Source of the DNA: Amblyomma americanum
Lineage: Eukaryota > Arthropoda > Arachnida > Ixodida > Ixodidae
NCBI RefSeq assembly: GCF_052857255.1
Contig: NC_135505.1
Span: forward strand, 55,442,868 to 55,506,867
Length of the DNA: 64,000 nt
Reading direction: 5' to 3'
This document shows positions 22,040-38,821 of this stretch, one piece after another. Position numbers and translations under genes: made by a program. Position 1 is the stretch's first letter. Every line of letters starts with the position of its first letter. Under the pieces are notes generated by a model. The model did not search any database and had not been told where the DNA came from. It was given only the letters and a program-made list of their open reading frames with translations.

Positions 22040-23575
22040 GTTCATATACAACACAAAGTAACTTCGCTACAAAAACAACGGGGCTTTCATAATGAGGTAG
22101 AAGGCCAGCCTGTGCCAAATGGAGAACAGATCAGGATCCTGGTGATGGTCATCCAGTCGCACAGGCATAACGCAGAAGTCCTGAAGAACTTAGAAACCTA
22201 CGCGATGCAAACCCTCGGGCTCTTGAGGAGGATCGCGGCTAAAGGAAGAGGCCTCAAGGAGAGAAACTTATTAAAACTTTTCCATGCATACGTAATAATT
22301 AGAATCAGTTACGCAATGCCCTACCTCGACATCAAGGCCGGAGAGAAAGCTAAACTAGACTCCCTAATCCTAATATGTGTTAAAAAGCCGCTAGGATTGC
22401 CCGTGGGCACTTCGACAGAGCGACTGCTTGAACACGGGTAGACAACACGTATGCACAATTAGCACAGGCAGTGCCAGTCTGCCAGTTATAGAGACTAACT
22501 ACGACCGAGACGGGCAGAGTGACCCTTTCAAAAGCGGGACTCATGCCAGACAGAGGGATCCAAGCCAAAGTCGAAATTTGTAGGGAAAGCAGAAACGCCT
22601 TGGCAGACCCCCTACCTCTTCCCTAGAAACATTCCCCCTGAATTTAATTTAGAAAGAAGGTCCAAGCGAGCCGAAGCTCTAGAGCGAACGTTAGCAAATA
22701 TGGAATCGAAGGATGTCGCCTAAGTCGACGCGGCGAGTGGCAGAAGGGGTGCAGTGGTAGCCTCGGTAGTGAATGCCGCGGAGCGTCAGTATCCACGGCA
22801 GCCACCCGAGGCCGCAACATAGCGACTGCGGAGGAAGTTGTGATAGCGCTCGCTTGCGTAGGAACGGAAGCCAAGTTCATAAATACCGAACGCAAAACCA
22901 CCATCCAAAATTTTGGAAAGGGGAGGATATCGCCTGAAGCGGCCAAAATCGTCACCCCAAGAACGCGGAATAGAAAAATTAACTTAATTTGGGCACACTC
23001 GCACGCTGCCGTCTCTGGTAACGAAGCGGCTCACGAGCTAGCCCGAGCACTCTACTTCCGGGTAACCGTCGAGCCTCCGCACACTGGGCATACGACCAGC
23101 GTCTTCAAAAGAGCGGAGAAATCTTCGACTATATTAAATTGGGATGTAGACTGGTTCCGCCGCCAGATGTCGGCCGAAATAATAGAGAAGCTCTCGCGTG
23201 GAGGCTGCACCAAACTAATACCTTCATAAACCCGATGTGGGCGTTCCATGTGCTACCAGAATTTAGAGAGAACGATCATGCAAACACTGTAGGGCGAGTA
23301 CCCTCGGCCACGTAAATTGGGCGTGCTCAAAATCCTCAGGGGTGAGACAAAAAATAGCAACTAGAGGAACCTTGGAGACCCTGCTGCGAAGCGCGTACTC
23401 TATCATCCAGCGACGCACCATCCATCTAGTGGAAGTCGCCTCAATAAGCCAGGGGCTACCTGCCAGCCTCTAATCCGCGCGCGCACGTTTCTCCATCTAT
23501 CCAGGCCTGCGTGCCGGGGGCGGGGAGGGAGGCGCATTTTTTCTGATGGAAATTAAAGTTGTTTCAATCAATCAA
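22040..23575 (+). pseudogene. I-like LINE, 3' half with RNase H (5'-truncated)
   Basis: The 3' end of an ORF2 coding for the RT thumb (NGEQIRILVMVIQSHRHNAE, LLRRIAAKGRGLKERNLLKL) and a degenerate connection, then an RNase H (INLIWAHSHAAVSGNEAAHE, where canonical elements have the final RNase H Asp/His region). A CCHC-like cysteine cluster (CKHCRASTLGHVNWAC) follows, then the C-terminal tail. The element ends in a 3' UTR with an AAATTAAAG-type signal and a short TCAATCAATCAA tail at 23563-23575. RNase H in ORF2 is characteristic of the I/LOA group of LINEs. Several frameshifts and stops make it inactive. Confidence 0.8.
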
Positions 23576-23579
23576 TGCA

Positions 23580-25470
23580 ACTCTCTCGAGGTACTATTCC
23601 TCTCTACCAGAGCGAACACAAAGCCTATTGTAGGGCTTGATCTAACTGAAGCATTTGACAGCGTCTCGTACGGAGCTGTTCTCGCTAACCTTTCCCTACT
23701 AAATAGTGGCCATCCGTGCCTAGGAGTATATACGCTCTTTCCTCTCTGGTCGCAGAGTTGAACTTAGCATTGGCTCTCCTCTCAGACCCTAAAACCCTCA
23801 GTAGCAATGGCATTCCTGTAGGATCCGTTCTCTCCCCTTTCTTTTCAATGTTGCCTTGCTCAGGCTACCTTCAAAATTAGACGTTATCCCCCGGCTATCC
23901 CATACCTTATAAGCAAACATCACCCTCTGTGTTTCAACAGGCAACCATGCTGAGGTTGAATCCCTACTTCAACATGCAGTGGATGTCATTGAGCGCCGAG
24001 TAGCCGAAGCCGACCTCTCGTGCACCCCTCAGAAGTCCAAGCTGCTGTTTATCATAGGTCAACCCGGAAACCACGGCCATTCTCTGAGCTGCAGTACTTC
24101 TAGTGGCCAACCCATACGCGAAGTAAACACCATTAGGGTATTAGGGGCTCTCATCCAGAGCAATCAGAAATGCACCAACGCTCTGGTTAAACTCATTGTC
24201 TCTGTCTCGCAGACCATTCATGTAATGCGTCGCATTGCTAATAAACACCGAGGAATGCGAAAGGCAGACCTTCGGCGTCTTGTTCAGGCGTTTGTTATCA
24301 ATTGCCTCACATAAATCCTCTCTTACCTCTACCTTAGATGCCAGGAGCGGGTCCGCATTGACTGCCTTATTAGACAGGCGTTCAAGGCTGCTCTTCATCT
24401 CCCCCACCGGACCCCCATGTATAAACTACTGGCATTAGGGGTCTACAACACTGTGACAGAGCTCTCTGAAGCTCAAGTCACTTCTTAGTACAAGCGTCTT
24501 ACCCACACCTCCTCGGGACGTCACATACTCGACAAGCTTTGAATGAGCTTCGAAACGACCGTTGCCGGCAAGGCCCAGCTTTTCCGTCCCATATCCACAG
24601 TAACATTATCGTTACCCCTCTCTTTAAAAACATGCACTCAGAATATCATGTCGCTGGCTGCAAGGACAGGGCTAAGTATCTGCCCCAAAAGTATTTAAGA
24701 GACGAGACAGCGGTCTACGTCGACGACGCCGAATACGCCAACCGCGATGCTTTTTCACTCGCGGTTGTAAAGTACAGTAGACGGCCGTTGGCTGCGGCAT
24801 CCTTTCCTGTCAGATAATCTAAAGAGGCCGAGGAGGCGGCGACTTTAGCCTTGGCGATGGTCTCCACCTCTGCAGAAGCCATTTCCAGCGATTCTAAACC
24901 TGCGATTCGTAATTTCGCCAAAGCCCGGGCCTCCACTTTCACCCTATCTCTCCTCCACTCCACCAGCCTCCAACTCCGCCAGATCCTATTGATCTGGGTC
25001 TCTGCGCACTCATCCCATCCAGGCGACGAGGCGGCCTACAATCATGCGGCCTGCGAGAGGTCCTATGGTTACAAATCATGACATAACCATGCACTACCGC
25101 TTAGGCAAATTTATAAATCCTCCCGCACATATTTCTGTCCCCAAACCCCCAGAGGTTGTGTGTAGGCAACTCCAAACGAACACCTTCCCAACCCCGCGAT
25201 ATATGCCCGCCTATGCCCTGAGGTCTACTCCCCTTCCTGGAAACTATATGGCCAAATTGCCACTCTATCCCGCATACTCTGGGCTTGCACTGTGGAAGGC
25301 CAAATACCAGTGGAAGGCCGCATTGCTCAGTTCCGACTAAGCCGCACAGATTCGGGTTGTGACAAGAGCCCTAGGTGTCGCCGAACGCCGCGGGCTCATG
25401 GCCATTTGATGGGGCTATAACCCATCACTGTCTGCTCCTTTGTCGACGGAAATAAATTTCATCCTCCTCC
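23580..25470 (+). pseudogene. Second I-like LINE copy, RT to 3' end
   Basis: It begins in RT palm (VGLDLTEAFDSVSYGAV at about 23633) directly after the tail of the previous LINE. The YADD block near 23907 is ruined by a deletion. It continues with thumb (EVNTIRVLGALIQSNQKC, MRRIANKHRGMRKADLRRLVQAF) and the RNase H region (TAVYVDDAEYANRDAF at about 24711, then ILLIWVSAHSSHPGDEAA). A C-terminal region and a GGAAATAAATTTCATCCTCC tail follow at about 25448. It matches 22040-23575 in family but is a distinct insertion, so two truncated copies lie head to tail. Confidence 0.8.
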
Positions 25471-25622
25471 TCTTTACGGCGCCGTTTGGGTGTCCACCGA
25501 TATTTGTGGGCAGGCGTCATTTCCTTTCCTTAAAATCAATTTTCATTTCATTTTTTCTCTTAAGGCGCAGTTCGGGTGTCCACAGAGATATGTGAGAAAG
25601 GCATCATTTTCTTTCCTTGAAC
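25471..25622. repeat. Two tandem ~85-bp repeat units
   Basis: GGCGCCGTTTGGGTGTCCAC... TCATTTCCTTTCCTT (from 25477) and GGCGCAGTTCGGGTGTCCAC... TCATTTTCTTTCCTT (from 25565) are imperfect copies, joined by a TTTTCATTTCATTTTTTC stretch. I associate this wording with a dispersed tick repeat. Confidence 0.7.
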
Positions 25623-26839
25623 TCTCCAACGGGTAAGGCGTCGCGCCGAACGGGCGATTGCGTTCCTTGGGCACCTTGGCAACGCAGCAACACGGTGTCG
25701 CATTCCAGCCTTAAAGTTCCTTCATTTGTCTCTTGATACAAAGGCAGTTCATGAAATTTGCGTTAAACTTTTTGCCAACCGTACGGCGTGCCCCAGAGCG
25801 TAAACATCCACGTTATTCCCGATGTCCTTTACACCAGACTGCAAGTCGCTTATAGCGCCCCACGAATGAATTCGCGTTCCATACGTTATCCCCAACCTCC
25901 AGCGCCTCGACAGTACTGTCTGCGCCTGCGACGACAGAAAAAATATGATGAATAGTTTTTGTTTAATTGTTGATCCGACACTGCTCATGAATCGCACTGC
26001 GGAATGGCAGTACATAGCGGCGGCGACCGCCAGAGTTAGGATCGACGGTCGGATTCTTTTAATCTCGGCGCTGCTGATTATTCATAAAAATTAAAAAACG
26101 GTATGGTTGTGTGATGCTCAAATCGGTTGACTTCCTCCCGACGATGATATCTTTTTGCGTATCCGGGGACTGTACGGATGTCTTCTACTTGGCGTTCCCT
26201 TGCTGAGTGACGGGCGCGGGCGACTGCATTACCTGTCGATCCAAATCATCGCGACCATTTGTTATATAGCAGTCCCAATTGAATACGCGTGAATGCGTGG
26301 TAGCGGTTGCGTCGTTCTCATCGGATCCAAAGCACGAGAAGTACCAGTATACTATTCTTTCCACCACTCCCAGCCAGGACTTGCGCCTGTGCAGATCGGT
26401 TGGGCAAAACCCGGATTGCTAGCAGTGCAGGCATTCCTTGCAAACGTAATTCCCGTATATAAAACAAAGCACCCAAGAGAATGAAGACCGCATAAACTGT
26501 TGCTGCGAGTGCTTCTTCCCTCACTCCCGTCCTCTATGAGTATTTAAAGTCATTCACCTGCGTACTAGTAAACAGGTGCGAGTGAGCGCTCATTATTTCA
26601 GTCGATTCTTTTATCCCTCGTGCACCGCCACGGACATCGCCAGTTCCCTCCACCGGCAAAAGGGCTGTCGAAGGCTGACGAAAGCATTCTGCGATAGCTA
26701 CAGACAAGCGCCTCCTGGTGTTCTGCCATGGCTGCTCGCTATGACCCCAAAGTGAATCATTTATACCCACACTCTGACAAGCTCTGTCCTCTCTCCCACA
26801 TGACGCGGGCCTGTGAACACAGTCCCCACTTCCCTGCCC
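25623..26839. other. Unassigned intergenic sequence
   Basis: No gene recognised on either strand. Confidence 0.5.
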
Positions 26840-27048
26840 AGCCCTTCCTCATTAAGGAGGCTTGGGAGACCTTCCTCCTCGAGTGCTAGAGTGCGATGGT
26901 ACAAGCTTCCCTTGCACGCCGGGCTCGCGAGGCGGCGGGATCTTGTGGCATCCCGGACTAGGAACGTGGACCAGGAACATGTCGGAATTCACCAACTGCG
27001 CCGGCTCATCCTCTATATTTTCTTAATCTCTCTCTCTCTCTCTCCCTC
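26840..27048 (+). pseudogene. 3' terminus of a LINE with (TC)n tail
   Basis: In one frame the text reads EAWETFLLEC, a stop, then SAMVQASLARRAREAAGSC before another stop. This resembles the extreme C terminus of the I-like ORF2 (W..LL.S.....V.RARE.A...). It is followed by a short UTR and a (TC)n run at 27027-27047, a type of simple tail seen on LINEs in such genomes. The fragment is only about 200 bases, so the call is tentative. Confidence 0.5.
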
Positions 27049-30000
27049 GTGCGTCAAGTATTGCACCATCCACTGCCCTATGTAGTGCCAATTAGCCCGG
27101 CCATCGGTGTTTTGTCTCGACGTCGAGATAGATTGTAGGTTGTTTCTTCGGAATCATGGGAGTGGTAAAGCACTGGCTCGCATGTACTCAACCTTCCGGC
27201 AGACACGCTGCAAGGTGATGAAATACTTTTTTGATAATGCAGCATTTCCTTCAAATACAGAAATAATGAGGCTGCTTTTGACCGCCTTTGTATTGCGTCA
27301 GCACTTGCGACCAGCCAAATGAATTTTTTTTTCAGTTTTGCCGGCTCCGTCTGTAAATCACGTTATAAACAAGAGACTCGCGAGTATTTAAACCTCTGGC
27401 ACGCCGAAGATTTTGTCGACTTTATGACATGGTCCTCAATAAGAGTGCGGGGATAATCATTGGCAAGCAGAAGGGCATGGTCGGCAAAAATGCGTTTGTG
27501 TGTTTCTTCACGCTGCCGGCGTACAGTGGTTTCATTGTTAAGGTCAAGCTGCTGAGAGAGAAGGGATGTGACAGGGACGAAATGGCTCGCCGGTAGTTCA
27601 AATCGCCGACCGCCAAACGCGAAAATTTTCAAAAGTGCCAAGCCTAGTTTACAAACTACTGATTTCATTCGTACATTGAACATCAAATATCGATAACGAG
27701 CTTAAGTGCAGTGAATTGAGCTTCGGAAACGCTTCCATAAAAAGCCATTTCACCTTTAAAAGCGCAAGTCGTGCGTATTCACCTGTCATTTGTCGCTGTC
27801 GCTAAGGCGAAATGTGCATGCTCTACCTTTCTGCATTAACACTGTGCACGCGCAATTTGTGTGCCTAGCGAGACCAAAATGAGGAACCGGATTATCGTGC
27901 GGGCTGTGGTTACAGGTTGTATTAAATCCGTGGTTTGGCGCACCGTCTGTCCAAGAACACGACTGTCCAGCAAAGGTTAAAAGTGTGACACCAATTTTTT
28001 TTTTATGCGGGACCAAAATAAATTTACATTTTATGCAGGATCAGGCAAGATTATTATCTAACAATCGTCTTGATTTCGTACATTTTAATGTAGAAATAAA
28101 AGCGAGCGGGAAAATACAAGTAATTGAAGAGTACGGCAATGTTTTAGCTGGTATTCTGAATCGGTTTCTTTCAAAAGTAAATGTTCATTTTCCTTTCAAA
28201 AATGCTCAGATACGTTATTTCTTCTATTTCAAGAGTGCACTCGTCACAGACGGCTGAAAACACTAAGCCGAATTTTTGGGAATTGGTATTCATCCTAGGG
28301 AAAAGAAAGCCTTGTTGGTACGCCAGACATGTAGTATTGAATTGCAGGAATTGAAAAGCATACGAGGTTGATAATTAGACTGTCCACGAAAAGGTATAGA
28401 GTAATACAGGTTTTATTTTATGTGTCAAACTTGAGCGAGTTCTTGAGGTTTCACTGCATGCATTTAAGTCTTCCAAAAGTATGTCGGCACAGATAACTCC
28501 TGCACTTTCCCAACAACATCATCTGCATAAAAAATTGTGCTTCTGTAGTAGTATGTGTCGCCAACACCCGATCTATATAGTGGTGGCACTTCTGACTCGT
28601 GGTCTAGATTTACCTCTGTGTGGTGCCCTCTGCTTTACCCCGCCCAGTCCCCTCTTGAGCGTCGCTTGATACCTTCGCTTCAGGAGATTCAAGCATGCGG
28701 GATTTTCTAAATTTTATACCACAGACAAGTAATACAGGTGATACAAAGCCAAAAAAAGCATTAGAAAGCTGGTTTTCACTGTGAAATTACGGGAGGATTC
28801 TGACCTGACAATTTCGCCTCGACCACACTCGATCATACAAAGTGCTTCTTTGTTCTTCGTCTTTTATTCATTAAAAAATCCCAAAACCTCGAAATCCCTG
28901 CGCACGCGCGCTCTCATTATCCTAGTCCCTTAAGTCGTACAATTACGTTGAACGAAATCCTTTCTCTTCGCAACAAAAAAAAGAATAAAAGAATAATTGC
29001 CCATGCTAGGAAACTAAATAATACGAAAAGGTAATCCCGTGTGCTAACAACTATAAAAGCAATGAACAAGACAAGTTAACTGCCTTAAAAACTTTATGTG
29101 GATGACAAAACGAACGCCCATGTAATATTATAGGTCCAAAGTGTAACGTACAATATCTTATAAGCAGATTATACGTTTCAGACGCCCATTACGTTCTACC
29201 ATCTCGAAAAACCTGAAACCTTTGTGCGTACTTAGATGCCCACATTTCGCGAAAACAACATGAAGGGCTAAAATGATTTAGAATATCAGTGACGCTGCAA
29301 ACTTCCAGGTGCGCTCAACTGCAACGTCATTCCTCCATACAACATATTCAAGCCTAATTATTTCTTTGCTCATCATATGAAGCTGTCTGAACAAAAAAAC
29401 TATAGCTATAGCGGTCATTTCATAAAACATTCCACCGCGTCAGGGAGGGTACAAGTGATCGGAGAACTGACGGAAAATGAATTCTCTTTCGACACTCAAT
29501 GACCGTGCCATATTGACCAGCAGGGGTTTTGAAAGTAGTCGGCATTACGCACTTCCTGAGAACAGCGCTAGATGGTTCAAAACAAAATTTCTAAAGTCGC
29601 ATCCGCAATCGGACATGCCGCGGCGCGAACGTTTACAGCACTACAAAAGCGTACCAGAGGTTGCCACATCAGCTCCTCTCGCTAAAAAAACAGCGCCGAC
29701 AAAACACAAGACTGCACTTTCCGAGTTGCAGATTGAGAGCCACATCTCTCCTGAAAAAAAGATACCTTGTCAAAGTTCTGTTTGGTGAGTGAGTGCACTG
29801 TATATAAACAAAAACACACTAGGCTTGTTCCTTCTGAAAACATTGCAAAACACTGGACGGTTCTTGCTACACGTTTAACGCAGGTTGTGAATTCAGAATA
29901 GTAAAGAGAAAGTATTAGACACGAAAAGTACGTACTTGGTCTTTTCTCTTCCGCTGCGCTACAGGGTTTTCACGAACAAGCCACGCCGCTTTTAACCGAG

Positions 30001-31590
30001 CCCCTCAGCTCCCGGTGCATTACCCCAGCATGTCAGGCAATTGAAGTTCTCCAAAAGTTGAAAGCTTACGCATGTAACGTCACTGTGGCAAAATTGTGCA
30101 ATACCACTACAGAAGGCGTTTGGAGCTCATGGCGAAGTGGTGTGTACTTTGTTTTCTGCTGAGAGACGGGTGCAATGATTGCAGTAGAATTTAGACTCCG
30201 CATTAAATTGTGCGGGCCTTAGCACGCTCGCCCCTCCATTTTTTGTCTACATCTTTAGAAATGATGGGGGGGAGGAACAATATGGCTTGTTTTAACAATG
30301 GCGAAAAACATTTGTTCCATAGAAAAATTTCATGCATGCAAGTGTTGCTTGCACATTTACTAAAGCTTTCATGTACAGGTTCATGGCAGCAGTTTTGTGA
30401 AATTCTTTGCGTATTCTTTACCGTTCTTTACGCTGAAATAAATAGCGACTGAAGCGCAGAAATGGGATTTCAATTCGAATAAAACTAAATAACTGGACCG
30501 TCAATAATTGCTTACAGAAAGAAAGTCTATCAAGGTGAACTTAACCTCTTTATTCGTAAGTGTGAGATGTGCGTAATTAAGTCTGCGCTAGAAAAATCGA
30601 GATAAAATATTTTACCCGCAAATATGGTAGCATCAATTTGAATTACCTGAAATACCAACATATGGGTTCAAGTACTCATCAAACAATGTCATTTAACTTC
30701 ATACCTAATATCTCCGGGGTAGATGACTACGATTTCGCCAAAGCTAGCTGGCCGTTCTAGTTCTGTGTCTCAAGTTGCTGAGAATTTCTTCCAAGGAGCG
30801 TATCCTGACGCAAAAAGTAATTAACCTCAGCCCGGCAATTTTACCTTTCTCCTGGATTTGCATCAAAAATATATGATCCGTATTTCAGAAACAATCTAAA
30901 ATGAGAATAAGCATTTCATTCCACAAAATTAAAAATCGCGATTAAACACAAACGAAATGATATTCGAAGCGTAGGTGCCATCGCAAAGCATCGAGCTAAA
31001 CATTGCTCTTATGTCGCTGTTACAAAAAACCATAAACAAACTTGGAACCCCGTAGCACTCCCGGAGAGCTCCTCTTGACCGCGACAAAGAGACTACGGCA
31101 ATATGGGATTTTCGTAATGGAAAGGCTACAGTGGAACTAAGGACGTCTTTAATTATTGTCAAGCATTTTCTTCCTAGAGTCGTCTACAGCATTTTTTCTA
31201 ACCAAACCATTATTCCTTTTTACGTGCATTGTTTTTGTAACCCTGGTTGAAATTTTTCTTTTTCTGCCAGAATCGTTCAGTTATATTTACATTTATCTTC
31301 CATACTGAATCACAGTGTGACTTATTTACACTATTTTTTATGTGCCTTTCACGCAAATTTGTTACTTTCGTTCTCTTTTTTGCATCTCTTTGATATGGGT
31401 AATTAGTTTTATGCTCTGAATATTATAATCCATTCCGTTTTTTTCTCTATTGTTTTAATTTACTATAGTGCGGTCTTGTTTGTTACAGACGTAGCAGAAA
31501 TAGATAGAGGGCATTTGAATACAACGGCGACATAGCTAGAGAGTTTTTTCCTCGCGCGTATTTGTCCGATATATTCCACAATGCTGTTTC
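27049..31590. other. 4.5-kb unassigned AT-rich sequence
   Basis: I looked on both strands and found no protein motif, RNA gene or clear repeat. A 103-codon frame at 29477-29788 is basic and hydrophilic with no recognised domain. Part of it (ACTGCACTTTCC.AGTTG near 29708) recurs at about 32761, which hints at a dispersed repeat rather than a gene. Confidence 0.45.
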
Positions 31591-31808
31591 GCGGTGACTA
31601 AGTGGTTATAGCCCTCGGCTGCTGGCACGAAAGACGCGGCTTCGATCCCGGCCGCTGCGGTCGCATTTCAGAGGACGCGAAATGCTAGAGGCCCGTGTAC
31701 TATGTGATGGCACTGCACACAACGAGCCCTATGCGATCGAAATTGTCCGGAGTCCTACATTGCAGCATCCCTCATAGCCTGATTCGCTTTTGGATTTTAA
31801 TTCCCGTA
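31591..31808 (+). mobile_element. tRNA-derived SINE
   Basis: The head has RNA polymerase III internal promoter boxes: an A box at 31595-31605 (TGACTAAGTGG) and a B box at 31639-31652 (GCTTCGATCCCGGC), spaced about 45 bases apart as in a tRNA. The body that follows (CGCATTTC, GCGAAATGC, CCCGTGTACTA, GATCGAAATTGTCCGGAGTC, CATCCCTCATAG) matches the common SINE body I recall from hard ticks, with scattered substitutions. It is a retrotransposed, non-coding element that depends on a LINE for its movement. Confidence 0.8.
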
Positions 31809-32090
31809 GAACGGAAGCAACCCACAATTCAACTGTCTGTAAAAATATTAACAACTTCATACAATCTAAGGATGAATCCAAACTATATCCAGTGCCTTAG
31901 CCCGCCTGGTAGCTAGCGCAGGTGTTACCAGTGAGATAGACGCTTAAATTGTGGTTGACCCGTGAACGACTTTATAGAGCATCATTACACTATCATATAT
32001 GCGCCAATCCGAAAAGGCTTCCAGTAAAATGCTACGGTCGTAACGGATGCAGATAAATCTGATAGCCCTTCTTTGAACAAATTCTGAGAT
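31809..32090. other. Unassigned spacer
   Basis: No motif. The first bases may still belong to the SINE tail. Confidence 0.4.
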
Positions 32091-32190
32091 GATGATGAGA
32101 CGCTGATGAGATGATGATGATGATTATGGATTTTTATGGCGCAGGGGCATCTATGGCCAAAGAGCGCAATGGAACAAGGTATTTTCGGTT
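32091..32190. repeat. (GAT)n-headed dispersed repeat
   Basis: A GATGATGATGATGATTATGG stretch leads into TTTTTATGGCGCAGGGGCATC, then TGGCCAAAGAGCGCAATGG, a combination I recall as a frequent tick repeat. Its boundaries are uncertain. Confidence 0.5.
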
Positions 32191-37229
<5,039 letters not shown>

Positions 37230-38475
37230 GGTTATGCAGTTTTGAAGATCATTCCACAAGTGTATAACACGGGGAGCTGCGAAAAATTAGAGGCATCAGG
37301 GCTGCTATAAATGCGTGTGTGGCCAAAATGATTGCGCAGTTTGATTGATGAGGGCCGCTGTAGGTTCGGTAATGGTGACCAAGTTGCGGCGATTAATTTT
37401 CCAAAGACAGATAAAAGGGCGATGTCTAAACGAATTCTTAACCAACGGAGTGAAAGGACCAGCTTTATTTGAGCTACCCTTGGCTGATAACTGTACTTCC
37501 GTAAAATAAAGTGAATAATAGAATTTTTTATTTCCATTAACGTTTCTCACTAGAAGACTAAACGGAACAGGCGCACTCAGGCTTTGGTCTAACCAAAGTT
37601 AGATACGCTTGTTTCCGCATGTTGGCTGTAGAAATTTCTAAAATGCGGCACAGGAAACTAATGACCTTCAAGCATTACCAGAAATGGTTATGTGATCAGA
37701 CCACGAGAGATTTTGTGTTAGGTTAACTCCTAAGCACTGATATTGAGTGGCCCGGGCCAGTAAGTTGTTATTAATGTGGTAAGGGGAGAACGAATTTGAA
37801 TATTTTTGAGTAAAAGACGTTATTTTCCCCTTGGAAGCTTTAGGGTGATTAGCCATGTTTTTCACCATTCATTATTTTTGTCCAGGTAATTTTGCAATGA
37901 ACTGCGCTTGTTAGAGCTCTTCATTGACCTGCACCGAATGCAATCATCAGCAAATATTCGCATGCACGATGAAATGTTATTCGGCAAATGATTAACCTAA
38001 ATTAAAAAGAGTAAGGAACCAAGGACGCTCCCTTGCGGCACAGCTGACGTAACATCAGAAAGTGTAGATAAGTGGTTGTTTAAAACTGTTACCTGCAGCC
38101 GGTTCTATATAAAATTAAGGACCCATGACAAAATTAAACAGTCGAATTTCGGCATAGAAAGCTTAGATATTAGGTGACGAAAACCTACTCGATGAAATGT
38201 TGTAATGAATGTCAGAAGCGTGCTCGAATAACTCTGACTCAAAGGAAAAGCCTTCTCTGAAGCGATGTTGGTTAAAGAAAAAAATTATTGGACTCAAGGT
38301 GACCGCAAATATGCGACGCGATAATGTGCTCAAGCATCTTTCAGCAGATGCATGTTAGTAAGGTAGGACGGTAATTTTTGCGTGAAAGCTTGCTGCCACT
38401 TTTTGCAAATTGTTGCCATTTTTTTGCTGTTGTGTAATCACTAGGAAGCGTACCTGTTATTAATGACACATGAAA
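37230..38475 (-). pseudogene. CR1/L2-like LINE RT remnant
   Basis: Read on the minus strand, RT blocks appear in order from 38475 down: SGSKLSRKNYRPTL, QHRFREGFSFESELFEHASDI, SAVPQGSVLGSLLFLI, RIFADDC (about 37965-37950) and QYQCLGVNLTQNLSWSDHI (about 37730). The wording is close to the LINE at 39305-40525 and to the intact copy at 52631-55354, so this is the same broad clade. Frameshifts and stops separate every block. Its 3' end may extend to the AT repeat. Confidence 0.8.
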
Positions 38476-38551
38476 AGAATGAGGATGGTACTAGACACGG
38501 AAATGATGTTCTTTAGTATTTGGGAACTAATTTCGCTGAGGCCACATGAAA

Positions 38552-38555
38552 AGGA
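38552..38555 (+). other. Target site duplication (left), AGGA
   Basis: AGGA directly before the left LTR, matched by AGGA at 42017-42020 after the right LTR. Confidence 0.75.
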
Positions 38556-38727
38556 TGTAGGCTTAACGCCTGAGGAGCGAAGGATAAAGAACACTGCTGC
38601 GAACCGACACCAGAAAAGAACAGCGAGCCATGGCTGCACGACCCACGGCCAGGTGCCCTCTTTATTGTCTTCGCTGGGTGCCGCGTGCTATCCGAGTTCA
38701 GGGCGCCATCGAAGAGAGGGCGCTACA
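38556..38727 (-). repeat. 3' LTR of deleted gypsy element
   Basis: 172 bp. Shares TGTAGGCTTA, GCCATGGCTGCAC, CTTTATTGTCTTCGC and GAGAGGGCGCTAC with 41845-42016. On the minus strand it is TG...CA bounded. Confidence 0.85.
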
Positions 38728-38739
38728 GGGCCCCCCGCC
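38728..38739 (-). other. Polypurine tract of deleted gypsy element
   Basis: On the minus strand GGCGGGGGGCCC immediately precedes the 3' LTR. Confidence 0.5.
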
Positions 38740-38821
38740 GAGACTGGAAGTTGAAACAGACGAAGGGCCGGCGATGGCACTGGAGCACTCAGTCAGGCGT
38801 CGCTGCGAGTCTTTCCAGTGC

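Noticed and set aside
29477..29788. 103-codon plus-strand frame
   Set aside because: No domain recognised, and part of its sequence recurs near 32761, suggesting a dispersed repeat.
31591..31665. Functional tRNA gene
   Set aside because: A and B boxes are present, but the acceptor and other arms do not pair properly and the SINE body follows.
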